From positions 1,364,001-1,428,000 of the forward strand of contig JAJHTX010000008.1 of assembly GCA_032164295.1 (NCBI GenBank): 64,000 nt of DNA, written 5' to 3'. This DNA is from Inonotus obliquus. Taxonomy: Eukaryota; Basidiomycota; Agaricomycetes; Hymenochaetales; Hymenochaetaceae. The position numbers and the translations under genes are program-made. Position 1 is the stretch's first letter, and each line of letters starts with the position of its first letter. The notes under the pieces were generated by a model that saw only the letters and a list, made by a program, of their open reading frames with translations, had not been told where the DNA came from and ran no database searches. Positions 1-10,653 of this stretch are shown here, in pieces.

Positions 1-97
1 ATTGAAGGGTCACAGGTTGGGTAAGGTCACGTGCGCGTCGTGGAACGATCCGCCTCATCTTCCTTTTTAGGTAGGCGAGTCTTTCTCTTCATCAGCC

Positions 98-1225
98 ATG
101 TCCGTGAGCAGACATGGCAGTGCCTCACCCCAACCCAGTGCTCATTCTCCTTCACCCTTTTTCTCGCCCGATGCTGGCGGAGAACAGAACCCCTATGATT
201 CTTCTTATGATGCTGAAAGACACAGCGTGGAACCAGGCGGCGACTTCGAACTTGAAAGTGTAACCTGTCAATGGCTGGACTGTAAACAACCCTTCTCCGA
301 GCTTCAAGCTTTGATCAACCATATTCACGACGGTAAGTGCATGGCTGCATGACTCCAGAGCCTATTGAAGCCAACGAATTAGTTAAGACCATATCGGGAT
401 GAACAAATCAAATTACACTTGCGAGTGGTCAACGTGTCCTCGTCGCGGTAAACAGCAGGCTTCGCGTTTCGCTCTTATCTCGCACATTCGTGCTCATACC
501 GGGGAGAAGCCATTCACGTGTCCTTTACCTGAGTGCGATAAATCTTTCACTCGTTCCGATGCTATGGCAAAGCACATGCGACTACAGCACAACATATCGC
601 CTCCCTTGCCCGGTCGTGGCGGAAGTAGGAAGCGAAAACGTGACGAAGAAGCAGAAGCAGAAGGTACCACCGCATTGAAGGTGGAAGGCAATACTCCGAT
701 AATTGACCTGTCCGCAGGTTCTGTATGGGATGACGAAGAGGGAGCAGGTTCACCGCCCCGAGACGACTATCCCATCCCTTCCGGAATACCGCGGGGTGGA
801 AGTCCCAGCGCACTCAGTAACACATCAACGGGCGACGACGAACGTGAGGACGCTCTTCCAGAACATCTCTTGCAGCAAAAAGACCCTGTGACCGGCAAGA
901 TCTTTGGTAGGTCACCCGCCATGGTGCGTTACCTCATTATGAAAGCAAAACATCGGTTTGCACTGGAGCAACACGAGTCGCTTCTGGAGGAGCTGCGGGT
1001 CATTCGCGCTGAAGAACAACGTGCTCGAGAACAGAAGGAACAGGCTCTAGACGACGTGATTCGAGCACAACTTGGGTAAATTCCTTAGTCGCTTCAAACA
1101 GATCCTATCTTAATCCCTTTCTCTTCAGCCCACAGGCCGAATTCCTCATTCAACAACCCCAGATGCCGCTCGTATATAGTGTTCATGAGGTAACTCCATA
1201 CGCAGCTAGAGTGAATGGCTCGTAG
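98..1225 (+). CDS. C2H2 zinc-finger protein, YY1/Iec1 (INO80 subunit)-like
   Basis: Three exons are proposed (98-332, 388-1075, 1129-1225), giving 339 residues. The first intron splits finger 1: CQWLDC is in exon 1 and the closing His follows the acceptor (HIHDDHIG). Fingers 2 and 3 follow at about residues 87-150 (YTCEW..C, HTGEKPFTC..C, FTRSDAMAKH). A basic KRKR stretch and an acidic/Ser-Pro region come next, then a conserved helical C-terminus (RSPAMVRYLIMKAKHRFALEQHESL). Family knowledge: this finger arrangement with the AKHRFALEQHESL tail matches fungal GLI/YY1-type proteins such as S. pombe Iec1 of the INO80 chromatin remodeller. Nuclear DNA-binding and remodelling roles are inferred from that. 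The last exon is the least certain part; it uses the CTTCAG acceptor. An E-box-like CACGTG lies about 70 nt upstream of the ATG. Confidence 0.75.
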
Positions 1226-1361
1226 TATCTATTCTTGTCTCCTACACGTCCGCGTTTTGGGTCTATTGCTTTTTATGTGTGTGGCTGGTGTACTTGCGCT
1301 GTAATGTGGTGAATATTATGTAATATTTTATCAACCTAACTCTTCCTTTTCCGGTAACATA

Positions 1362-2266
1362 ATGGATGATTATTGGACACATGATCTTTTCCCTTGTACA
1401 CGAACAACGATGAGCTCACCTCCCAGTCAAACAGGAGTGTTTCAGGCCACAACGCCTGCCCCGTCAACTCCGTCACTCGGCGGGGGCGGCCGGAAAGCAG
1501 CTGGAGGGATGAAGAAAGGACGAAAGTCGCGCGCAGCTAGTACCGCTCCTTCTGTTGCAGATTCACAAACTGGAACGAGTACAGCAATACAATGGGCCAC
1601 ACCCATCCAAGCTTCTACTTCAGATGCCGCTGGTGCATCGAAAGCCGGAGGCGCTACTAGCGGTCCCATTATATTTACCGATCCTCTGTCCGGAGGTACT
1701 GTTCCCTCAAGTTCGGGTCGCGCTGGTATGGATGAGGATGGCGAAGGAGAGGAAGACCTGCTTCCAGACATGGCTGATGATGATTACTCGGCACAATTGT
1801 CATGGCAGAGTCAGTCCAAGGACAATTTGAAGTACGTGTGGCTTATACATCAATCTGGGTATCCGTTGACCTCGTTTCTCAGAGTGTTGATGGACAACTT
1901 TTCTGCTGACCAGTATGACCGCTACGAGGCATATCGACGGAACGCTTTGCCCAAACAAGCCGTGCGGAGGGTAAGTACCATCCTTTCGTCGATATATAAC
2001 TGCATGCTGATTTGGTTTACTTGTAGGTTGTCCAGCAGTCCCTTGGTGCTCAGGTGTCTGCGCCTGTTGCTCAAATTGTTGCCGGTTTCGCGAAGGTCTT
2101 CGTCGGCGAGATAGTCGAGAAGGCACGAAAAGTGCAGGAAAGACGAGGCGAAGCTGGTCCCCTGGCACCAGATCATTTACGTGAGGCGTATCTCCAATAC
2201 CAACAAGAGACAGGTCGCGTTGGAGCAGCCAGACCATTGAGAGGGAAGAAACTTTTTGTCCGATGA
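1362..2266 (+). CDS. TAF11: TFIID subunit TAF11 (histone-fold)
   Basis: Exons 1362-1831, 1883-1970 and 2027-2266 join in frame to give 265 residues. The N-terminal half is Ser/Gly/Ala-rich low complexity ending in an acidic patch ([14 protein letters not shown]). The C-terminal half is the TAFII28-type histone fold: [20 protein letters not shown], then [27 protein letters not shown], then a [16 protein letters not shown] helix. Family knowledge: TAF11 pairs with TAF13 inside TFIID and takes part in RNA polymerase II promoter recognition. The second in-frame ATG at 1410 has an equally good context and would remove 16 residues that look like leader sequence; the true start is open. The gene converges on the lyase gene with only 88 bp between stop codons. 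Confidence 0.88.
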
Positions 2267-2354
2267 TTTCTACGTGTATGTATACAACATCATGTATTAT
2301 TATTTCAGCAGCAGTCCTTAATCCATTCGTGTTTGGCAGGATACTATATGTTAT

Positions 2355-4710
2355 TTATATATTATTACCAGCGCCCTCCGAATATCCATACAAGTGCTTC
2401 AGCTCATCGCACGTCACGTATACCCCATCGTCCAGCTGTGCTCTTGTTTGCGTAGCGAATACAGATGGACACACCCAGGGTATTGTCGGAGTCGCTGCGG
2501 GAAGGTTCGTTGGGGTCGGTTGAGCTGTTTCCAGACTTCGAGCCAGACTATTAAGTTCGCCAAGTTGTTGCTCGAGCTGGAGGATCTCCTGCTCCTCCTT
2601 ACTCTTCGGTGACGTCGGAGCCCTCGTCAGTGCGGCGGGCTGGTCGTAGAAGTAGTATACAGCGGTTTGGTACCGTGGGTCCTTCTGCCTCAGGAATGAC
2701 GCGTATTTCCCGCCCGGGTCACCGTATGCTGCTGCGACCGCTGCAACATGCGGAAAGATGTCCGCGATATCCTCGCTTCCAGGTCCCTTTGCCATGACGA
2801 AATTGAGGGCATCTTTGATAGTAGCACCATACTTGGACTTCGTGTCCCAGAAGTTCAGACCCAGTTGGTCACCGAGCTTGGCGTTCGTCTGAAAGGGATG
2901 TCAGTTACCGTACCTACAGCGCATCGAAGAGGAATGTTCTTTACGATCATGGCTTCCAAATTGAAGCATCTATAATGGAACGGCCTTGTTCGGACTGCTT
3001 CGAATGGCTGTTCGCCGGAAGCCGCGATCTGGTCCTGAAACTGGTTCGAGAAATACGCTCTGAGGGCTGTAGCAGCTGCACTTGGATTCTGAACGAGAAT
3101 GTTCACCGCTGCAAGCTGGTTTGTTGCGAACGTTCCATGGTTACTATTTCGATATATTTCAAATTCACACGCAGGAAGACACGAGGAGCGAAACTCACTT
3201 TGGTGACGAAAGGGCCTTCTGGCCGAGCGGGTCCGTTTGCATCCATTTTACATATTGCGTCGCCCAATTCATCATTTGTGCTTCCAGCGCACTTGTCCAT
3301 GCAGGTTCTTTCGATGCACGCATGATTTGTACAGCATTCACAACTTTAACCATCCCACGAAGATCGATGAGTCCGAGATATTGGCCTTCCTGTGTCTCAG
3401 GCCCTCGAATGACTTGTCCGTATGCGACGCGCGGATGCATTCCGTTCTTCGAATCAAGAAAGAATGTCTGAATAAATAGTATCGCAGCCTTGGAATAGTC
3501 CTGGGATCCTGAAAGTACGGCAGCTACTGCGTTGTAGAGAATGGACTGCGAAGCGTCGACGATGTTGCTTACGCCAGTAATGTCGCGGACATCCGGGTTT
3601 ACACGACCGTCTTTCACAACGTACTTGCAAGTTGTCCACGCTAGAGCATCGCAGGTCAATAATATCCATCATCTCAGCATGAGCGCGAATAGAAGACTTA
3701 CTCGCGCTAGGGGGGAGACTCTTGGTCGGAGACGGCGTACAGTCAGATCCACTACCACCGGCGGTTTTCGTTGCCGCGGCTCCCTGCGTCGTCTTGGCTT
3801 TCGGAGCGCCTGTCGTCTTTGCATGTTGCTGCGTCTGTGTCTTTCTCGCGTTTTGAACACCCGTACTTCCATCCGCGATGTTATCCTCTGTGGATGTAGG
3901 TTCAGTGCCGGGTATTGTCGGCAGTGTGATGGACGGAATGTCTCCCTCAGGCAATATAGACACGGGTCCATTGATAGAATCGACAGGGACACCTTGCTGT
4001 TCAGAATCCGCACGTTTAACACGCTTCACCATTTTTCTTCGAAAGACTGGCAGAATAGTTGTTTCGGGTGAATTTATCTCTGACCATAGGGTCGCTATGA
4101 CGTCGGTATTGTCGTCTCCCTCTTCACCATCCGGCGCATCAGCCTCTCCGCCGTCGCCGCCGACACCATAATCATAAGTATTGTCCCCCGTATCTGATCC
4201 TGAACTGCTTGCACCACCTTCGGAGTCAGTCCGATTTCCTCCTGTGGCTAGGTGCGCTCGACCACCAGTGCACCAGTTACAGTTTGGCCAATGACTGTAG
4301 GTTTAAGGTACGAAGCTGGTTCTTATTCCATTCTTGAAGATGACTTACTAAGGCGCCCAGCTCAAATAGTCGCGCTTGTCACCATTTGGCGGAACTATCG
4401 TCGTACCACTGGAGACAGCTAGCAAATTTACGGACCTTCATGAGCACCAAAAAATGCCTAAGTACGGTTCTGACAGGGTGACTTACTCCATGGGCCCTTA
4501 CTCGCGGTCGACTTAGCAAAGCTTATTATCCTGCTCTGAGCATTCGGCATGCCATTCTTCTGTAGCACGAAGACGGGATCAACCCAGTCATTTCCGTCCC
4601 CTAGTATCCATCAGCTCCCTTTATCAAGTATTTATCCAAACAGAACGCTTACCAAGAACGTCAGACGCGCAAAAGCCGAGAAGAGCTGCTGCGAATATAA
4701 GAGCGCGCAT
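2355..4710 (-). CDS. Secreted alginate-lyase-domain protein
   Basis: Seven exons on the minus strand (4710-4653, 4600-4487, 4418-4349, 4294-3702, 3640-3199, 3143-2945, 2888-2355) give 669 residues in one frame. A signal peptide starts the protein (MRALIFAAALLGFCASDVLG). Family landmarks follow in order: GDKRDYLSWAPY, HWPNCNWC, WTTCKYVVKDGRVNPDVR, SKAAILFIQTFFLD, YGQVIRGPE, SPNNHGTFATNQLAAV and RTRPFHYRCFNLEAM. NNHG and the Tyr of RPFHY correspond to the Asn-His and Tyr catalytic residues of alginate-lyase folds. Role: extracellular uronate-polysaccharide lyase; the substrate is unknown, and fungal members need not act on alginate. Odd point: an acidic then Lys/Thr-rich insert of roughly 150 residues lies between NWC and WTTC. 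The 5' third of this gene is duplicated in broken form at 8.3-8.9 kb. Confidence 0.85.
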
Positions 4711-5439
4711 CTTATTAATCCTACACAAAACACTCTGAAAGAGAGGGTGTGCTAGCGCCAGGCTAGGGAAGTGGGGTATCGTGAAAGAGAATAGCGCAGA
4801 AACAGAGATGGCTGGACAAATAATGGCTGGCATTTTCGAATGAGACTCTTTACTTCCAGTCAATATTTGAATGTTAGCCTCTGACTGCCAAACTTGCGAG
4901 ACAAATTATCTAATTAATAGTCGCGAATAGGGCTTCCTATCATTTCGTATTCTAAAGGTTTGATTTGCAAGCCATTTCCTCTCGAGCCTTCATCATAGGA
5001 TATTTCAGTAGGTGGCTATGGAAGCCGAAATTATCCGATTATGTAATATGGGCGTCTACGTGGACGCGTCGTGTGATCCCTTTATCTCTGTGTTCACCAC
5101 TAGTAGTGCTCTATGTATACCACGGAGCGCCATCCATCATCAAGTGCCAGTTACACGAGAAGACCGCATGTATTCAATGAATTGGGGTGCTATCTGGCAT
5201 CTGAGCGCGTACCAGTGCATGTCTTGATGCTTCTCCTTCCCTAGGACAGCTTTAGATTTGGTGCGGCATTAGCAAATGGGTTGGGACTTCTCCGGTGCGA
5301 GGTCGGCTTGTCGAACCTAATCAGGCCACTATTGCCTGTTTGAATGGGAGGTCGTGAGAAGGTACTTATAGGCTTGCGGTGGAGATGTACCAACGATACT
5401 AACGACTGATCCTCCGTCGCTACAGCCAGTCTCCTTGCT
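4711..5439. other. Intergenic, divergent promoters (lyase / kinase)
   Basis: No coding frame is supported. The first about 220 bases (to about 4928) are the lyase upstream region and are repeated at 8.70-8.93 kb; similarity stops there. The rest should hold the kinase promoter; a TATA-like TACTTATA lies near 5363-5370. Confidence 0.6.
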
Positions 5440-6602
5440 ATGGCCAGTCAAGACCTTCTGTCTCCATCCACGGATATCACCTCACCTTTCGACTGTTTTT
5501 CTACATCGGACTATCAATGCCAATGTAACAATCTGACCGGCCAATTGGAAGAAGTCAATCCAACCCCCTTTGCCGGAGGAGGCTATGCCGATGTATTCAA
5601 GTACAGAGCAGGCCCTTGCTATCTTGGACCAGACAACGGGACTGGCCTATTCGCGGTGAAAAGACCTAGGATCTTCGCCGGTGATAGGCGCAAAGCAACT
5701 ATGGTACGTACCACAGTAGTGCGCTTTCGGTACCGCGATTGATGTTTCATTCATCAGAGATTGCTACGGGAAATCGACGTCTGGAACTCTCTGGAGCATG
5801 ACAATATACTGAAGCTGCACGGGATAATTTACCCGAGAGAGGATCGGATCCCCTCTTTGGTGTCGGATTTCATGGAAAATGGAACGGCGGAACGCTTTCT
5901 GAAGGACTGTCCTGAGCCAAACTTACGACAGATGGTAAGTTCTAGTATCATTATCATCACATCTTGGCTACCATTAATCATATCGACCACACATAGATAT
6001 GTGATATTGCAAGAGGCCTGACGCACTTGCATAGAAATGATATCGCCCACGGCGACATCAAAGGGGTAAGCAAGGATCGATTCTTACCGACAGAGAAACT
6101 TGTTGGTACTAATATGTCATAACGTAGAACAATATACTCATCGGCAGTGACTTTCGAGGACGTATTGCGGACTTTGGTTTGTCGAGAATGCTTGGAAGCG
6201 ACGGTCGGGCTCTCGAGGTCACCACGACTGACGGAAATCGCACTAACAGATGGCATGCCATTGAATACTTCGACCTGTCAAACAGGAATTATGCTCCCAC
6301 CAAACCTGCTGATGTGTGGAGTTTCGGTTGCACGATACTGGTAAGCTTCAACCATCTGTCCGGCCACAGTTCTTGAACGATTATAGGAACTATTCTCGGG
6401 CAAACTGCCGTTCTATGACCTGAAAGAGCCGGAAATTGGCCTCCGGCTCGCTGCAAAGGACCGTCCGAAATTCCCTCCGTCCGCCTCAAGGCCCGAGTTT
6501 GAGAGTTACAGGCCGGCTATCGTTGCTCTCTGCCACTTGTGTTGGACAAGGAATCCAGACTTCAGACCTCAAATGTCCGTCCTTGAGGACATAATCTGGT
6601 AA
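5440..6602 (+). CDS. TKL-type protein kinase, possibly fused to the downstream dsRBMs
   Basis: Exons 5440-5703, 5758-5934, 5997-6065, 6128-6340 and 6387-6602 give a 312-residue kinase ending at a TAA at 6600-6602 if the last intron is not used. Visible motifs: Gly-rich loop GGGYADV, FAVKRP (ATP lysine), LLREIDVW (helix-C Glu), HGDIKGNNIL catalytic loop (HGD instead of HRD), ADFGLS, a degenerate APE (AIE), and DVWSFG. Active-site residues are present, so it is probably an active Ser/Thr kinase. Alternative 3' end: a GTAAGG donor at 6599 overlaps the stop. Splicing 6599-6701 and then 6845-6890 (weak GTCTTC donor) keeps one open frame into the dsRBM exons, for a 558-residue kinase-dsRBM protein. 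A different acceptor at 6643 instead gives a Ser-rich tail ending at 6875. Which form is made cannot be decided from sequence alone. Confidence 0.78.
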
Positions 6603-6701
6603 GGCTTCCCTGCTGTGATGCTTCTGTGCTCATTATGTTCAAGCTCCGACTACTGGGACGCAACTCGCAACACTTCTGAGACTCAAGAGCGAAAACCTCA
6701 G

Positions 6702-7758
6702 GAAGATGCGTCTCAGCCAGAAAAGCCGCCGAGATCTCCTGGAAGCGACAGTGGTCCAACGAATGCCACTCCTTCAGATGGTTCTCGCTCACGATCTTCG
6801 TCGCAAGCGACACTTGTTTCGTCTCCACCTACAGACGAAGGCACGTCTTCCTTATGCACTCTATCATCGGTTTAAATCAAGGTTAAATAGGTTCGGACTT
6901 CGAAATTCCATTTCCACAAGTGGTGGAACCCGAGGAGGAACCTCAACCAGATCCTGTTCCGGAAGCTCCGGCAGGTAGGAATACAATTTTGTGCAATCAT
7001 AAAGTGGCTGAGCCTTTATTGTAGCAATTCCTGTGCCTCCCCCGCCATCACTTGAGGATGTGCTTAGAAGTAAACGTATCAGTACGTACCTGAACCACCT
7101 TGTTGTTGGCTTGAAATTAAGGTTCTTGTAGCTCCCCAGGAGATTTTGAACGAGACGTCGATGGGTACACATCGATTCCGAATACAGTATGAAGATGGAG
7201 GATCAACCGGCCCACCGCATCTTAGGACTCATGTTGTTAAATGCAAGAGTGAGCCAGGATCATGTTTCCCGCTTCCTGTTGCAGATATGCTGATATCTGC
7301 ATTTCGATAGTCGATGATGAGGTATTCGGAGTCGGAAGAGTTCCAGGAAAGAAGAAGCAAGCCAAGGAGAGAGCTGCCCTCCTTGCCTTACAACGGTTAT
7401 GTGCGTTCGTCGTTGTGCTTTCCGAATGCGATCTCATTCTTCGTTTCTAGACATAGAGAATCCATCATTCCTCACTAATCTATGTTATACTCCTATCTTA
7501 ACGCGTTATATCAATGACCATAACCTGAGCGCTCGAGCGAGATGGGACCGCCTATCAGGTCCGAGTGCTGATGACCCCTCAAGGTGGGAGCACCGGGCAA
7601 CCTTCATCTGTACGATCAATGGTTTTCCTTTGCCAAGTAACAGTGACACTGAGCAATCTCTCATAGTTGATGGGAACACTATCGCGACTGGAGTGGGTCC
7701 ATCAGCAGGTATAGCTGAAGAGGATGCTGCCCGGAAGGTCCAGCTGGCATGGACTTAA
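6702..7758 (+). CDS. Tandem dsRNA-binding motif region (C-terminal part of the kinase gene, or separate gene)
   Basis: Exons 6891-6974, 7025-7081, 7132-7248, 7311-7400, 7451-7609 and 7667-7758 share one frame with canonical splice sites; 6702-6844 is the possible linker exon to the kinase. An acidic/Pro-rich linker (EPEEEPQPDPVPEAPA, PVPPPPSLEDVL) leads to dsRBM 1, which shows GPPHLRTHVV, EVFGVGRVPGKKKQAKERAALLAL. dsRBM 2 is more divergent: YTPILTRYI, SGPSADDPSRWEHRATFI, ATGVGPSAGIAEEDAARKVQLAW. Basic KKK-x-AK in motif 1 is the usual dsRNA-phosphate contact; it is missing in motif 2, which may be structural. No start codon in this frame sits upstream of 6891, which argues for a joined upstream exon. 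The protein likely binds structured RNA. Confidence 0.7.
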
Positions 7759-8194
7759 CCTTATTCCGAGGAGCGCTCGATGTTTTGGCTTGAAGAGCTA
7801 CATGATGCAGGATGTGACTCGAATTTCGGGAGGATGGATGACTGATAGATTTATTCGCTTTTGCACACCGCAGACATTTGCATGCCAAGAAGTCGGGGGA
7901 ATGAGGTTCGGATGACTATTTGTAGAGAAACTACCGCCACACTGCTCCTTTCCCTCTTCATATCCCTATCTCTCTCACTTCAACACCTGACAATTTCACG
8001 TTCGATACCCACATTCTGATCTTGATCGTTTTGATCAGTATCACTAGATGGCGCCTAGTGACGCCATTCCCTATATTTGTATGGCGGTGCAAAGAACCAT
8101 TTGCTGGAATAGGAGAGACGCTGGACGAGGACAACGTGTTAGCAAACACCAACTGGTTCCAGACCTTGACTATCAGTTCTTGACCGTGTTCGGT
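7759..8194. other. Intergenic, duplicated in 9.98-10.63 kb
   Basis: No coding frame is supported. It aligns with the intergenic segment after the second dsRBM copy, for example the shared stretch with CTAGTGACGC around 8052 and 10282. The later copy carries about 225 extra bases, including a TATA box, that are missing here. Confidence 0.55.
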
Positions 8195-8305
8195 ATGGGG
8201 TTCGAATTCAATAATATGCCTACGCAGGCTCCTCCATTCGTAGACGTTCCGTTCAATCCAAAGAACAGTGAGGGTCATCCACTGTGATTAATCTTCTGGC
8301 TGAGC
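8195..8305 (+). pseudogene. Truncated first exon of the dsRBM gene at 10654
   Basis: An ATG and about 25 codons (MGFEFNNMPTQAPPFVDVPF, then NPKN) match the first exon of the intact dsRBM gene (MSVKFEFKNIPTQAPPPVDV, then PFNPRN), followed by the equivalent GTGAGG donor. The next exon is absent: the sequence passes directly into lyase-derived DNA. This marks the end of the first tandem duplication unit. Confidence 0.75.
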
Positions 8306-8307
8306 GC

Positions 8308-8928
8308 ATACAGTTTAGCCAATGACTGGAAATTTGAGGTACACACGAGCTCGTTATTACTGGACCATTCAATTCTCGACAACTTACTAGGCGCGCAGCT
8401 CAGATAGTCGCGCTTGTCACCACCTGGCGTCATCGTCATACCACTGGAGACAAGCGAATTTACGGACCTCCGGCACAATGCACAGGTACAGTTCTGATAG
8501 GACGACCTCCTTTTGACCCTTACCCGCCTTCGACGTTGCAAAAGTTATGATGACGTCGAGTTCTTCTGTGCAACAGGGGCGGGATCGATCCAGTCATTTC
8601 CGCCCCTTAGTACCCCTCAGCTTCCTTTATCAAGTATCAGTCCAAACAACTTGCAACATCAGACACGCGCAAAGCTGAGCGGAGCCGCTGCCGAAATAAG
8701 AACGCGCATCTTATTATGTAACCGCAAAACAAGCATTCTGAAAGAAGGTATGCTAGCGCCATGCTAGGGAAGCAAGGTATCGTGTAATGAACACAGAAAC
8801 AGACACATGGCTGGACACTTATCAGAACAGATTGGCTAGATGAGACTCAGTATTTTCAGTCAATACTGGAATGTTAGCCTCTGACTGCCAAAACTGCGGG
8901 ACACGTTATCTGATAATAGTGAATAGAG
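8308..8928 (-). pseudogene. 5' fragment of the alginate-lyase gene (duplicate, broken)
   Basis: The segment is a degenerate copy of 4279-4928: start of exon 4, exons 1-3 and the upstream region. Its signal-peptide exon begins MRVLISAAAPLSF but reaches a stop within the former exon 1, and the GDKRDYLS motif is still readable around 8410. The catalytic part is absent. It joins dsRBM exon 1 on its left and the second dsRBM copy on its right. Confidence 0.82.
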
Positions 8929-9127
8929 CGGAAGATGCGTCTCAGCCAGTGAAACCTCCGAATTCAAGCCAGACACCGAAAGTGACGGTGGTCCGACGAA
9001 CACCATTCCTTCAGATGGATCCCGCCTATGTTCTTCGTCGCAAGCGACACTTGTTTCATCTCCACCTACGAACGAAGGCATGTCTTCCTCGTATATTTCC
9101 TCCTCGGTTAAGGTCAAGGTTCAGTAG

Positions 9128-9982
9128 GATCGGACTCCGAAGTTCCGATTCCACAAGTGGTGGAACCCGAGGAGGAACCTCGACCAGATCCTGTTCCGGA
9201 AGCTCCGGCAGGTAGGTTGAATACAAGTTTGTGCAAGCATGAAGTATCCGAGAGCTTATGATACTTACTCCTGTGCCTCCTCCTCCGTCACTTGAGGATA
9301 TTCTTAGAACTGCACAAATTAGTATGTATCTGAGCCGTCTTGTTGTTGACTTGAAACCCAAACTTTTGTAGCTGCTCAGGATGTTCTAAATGACATGTCG
9401 ACGGTCATGCATTTCCAAATAGTGTATGGGGATGGTGTATCCGGCCCACCGCATCTTCGGGCTCATTTTGTTACATGCAGGAGTAAGCTAGGATCATGCT
9501 TCCGTTAAATATACTAACGTTTGCTTTTCGACAGTCGATCGCGAGGTATTCGGAGTCGGAACAGTTCTAGGAAAGAAGGAGCAAGCTAAGGAGAGCGCCG
9601 CCCTGCTCGCTTTACAACGGCTATGTGCGTATCTTGTGTGATTTCCGAATGCGGACTCATTCTTCGTTTCTAGACGTCGAGAATCCATCGTCCTGCAATA
9701 ACCTATCTTACAAACCTGTTTTAATGCAGTATATCGATGATAATGACCTGAGCGCTAGAGTTACATGGAACCACCTATCAGGCCCAAGCGCTGAAGACCC
9801 CTCAAGGTGGGAGCACCGGGCAACCTTCATTTGTATGTTCCAATGATTTGCCTTCCCTAAGTAGCAGTGACACTGAGCAGTCTTTCATAGTTGATGCGAA
9901 CACTATCGCGGCTGGAGTAGGTCCATCAGGAGGCATAGCTGAAGAGGATGCTGCTCGGAAGGTTCGAGCAGCATGGACTTGA
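9128..9982 (+). CDS. Second tandem-dsRBM copy, kinase portion lost (possibly a pseudogene)
   Basis: This copy is homologous to 6891-7758. Every dsRBM exon is still open: SDSEVPIPQVVEPEEEP, TPVPPPPSLEDIL, GPPHLRAHFVTCR, EVFGVGTVLGKKEQAKESAALLAL, SGPSAEDPSRWEHRATFI, AAGVGPSGGIAEEDAARKV. Most splice sites are kept. The acceptor before PVPPPP has changed, but an alternative CCGAG acceptor preserves the frame. About 1.77 kb containing the kinase is absent, so similarity upstream jumps straight to lyase DNA near 8930. No convincing start codon in the correct frame was found, and an 8-nt length difference shifts the linker frame. It is either a kinase-less dsRBM protein with an unrecognised start or a recent pseudogene. 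Confidence 0.55.
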
Positions 9983-10653
9983 CTTTATACCAAGGAGCGC
10001 TTGGTACCATTGCTTGATGTCATGGCTTGAAGAGCTCGCAGCCGTACCATGATGCGGTTGTGATTCAAATTTTGGAAGGAGGGATGACTGATATTGCATA
10101 CCAGGAAGCTCATGGGAATGAGGTTCGAGTGACTAGTTGTTAAAAGAACTATCGCCACGGACGAGGGCACACTACTCCTTTTTCATATCACTATCTCGCT
10201 CACACAACACTAGACAATTTTACGTTGGATTGATACCCCGAATTCCGATCTTGGCTCCTTTGATCATTGTCACTAGAGGGCGTCTAGTGACGCAATTCCC
10301 TGTTTTTGTATGACGGTGCAAAGAAGCATTCGCTGGAATAGGAGAGGCGCTGGACGAGGACGACATGTTAGCGACCAGGCATGAACCAGTACCTAGGATG
10401 GACTTACACAGCAAAAGAATTTGATGCATTGGAATGTCTCAGACGCTACGCAGTTGATTCGTTTTAGCCTCAAGCGTCAGCCAACTCACTGCGCGTTTGG
10501 AACGAGCTGCGCATGTAAGGTCAGACAATTATATAAGACCTGACCCCCGGCTGTACAGGAAGACACTAATCAAAGGTCAAAGCTCTCTCCCCTCATTGTG
10601 GGTCCCGGTCCTCGACTATCTGTTCTTGACGGCGTTCTTTCTTGCTCGACACA
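9983..10653. other. Intergenic, promoter of the third dsRBM gene
   Basis: No coding frame is supported. Two parts resemble 7770-8190; the stretch from about 10380 to 10600 is unique to this copy and holds the TATA box. Confidence 0.5.
10529..10537 (+). promoter_or_regulatory. TATA box of the third dsRBM gene
   Basis: TTATATAAG lies about 117 nt upstream of the ATG at 10654. The corresponding piece is missing before the truncated exon at 8195. Confidence 0.5.

Noticed and set aside
490..891. Overlapping ORFs on both strands inside the zinc-finger gene
   Set aside because: They are shadow frames of the C2H2 coding exon.
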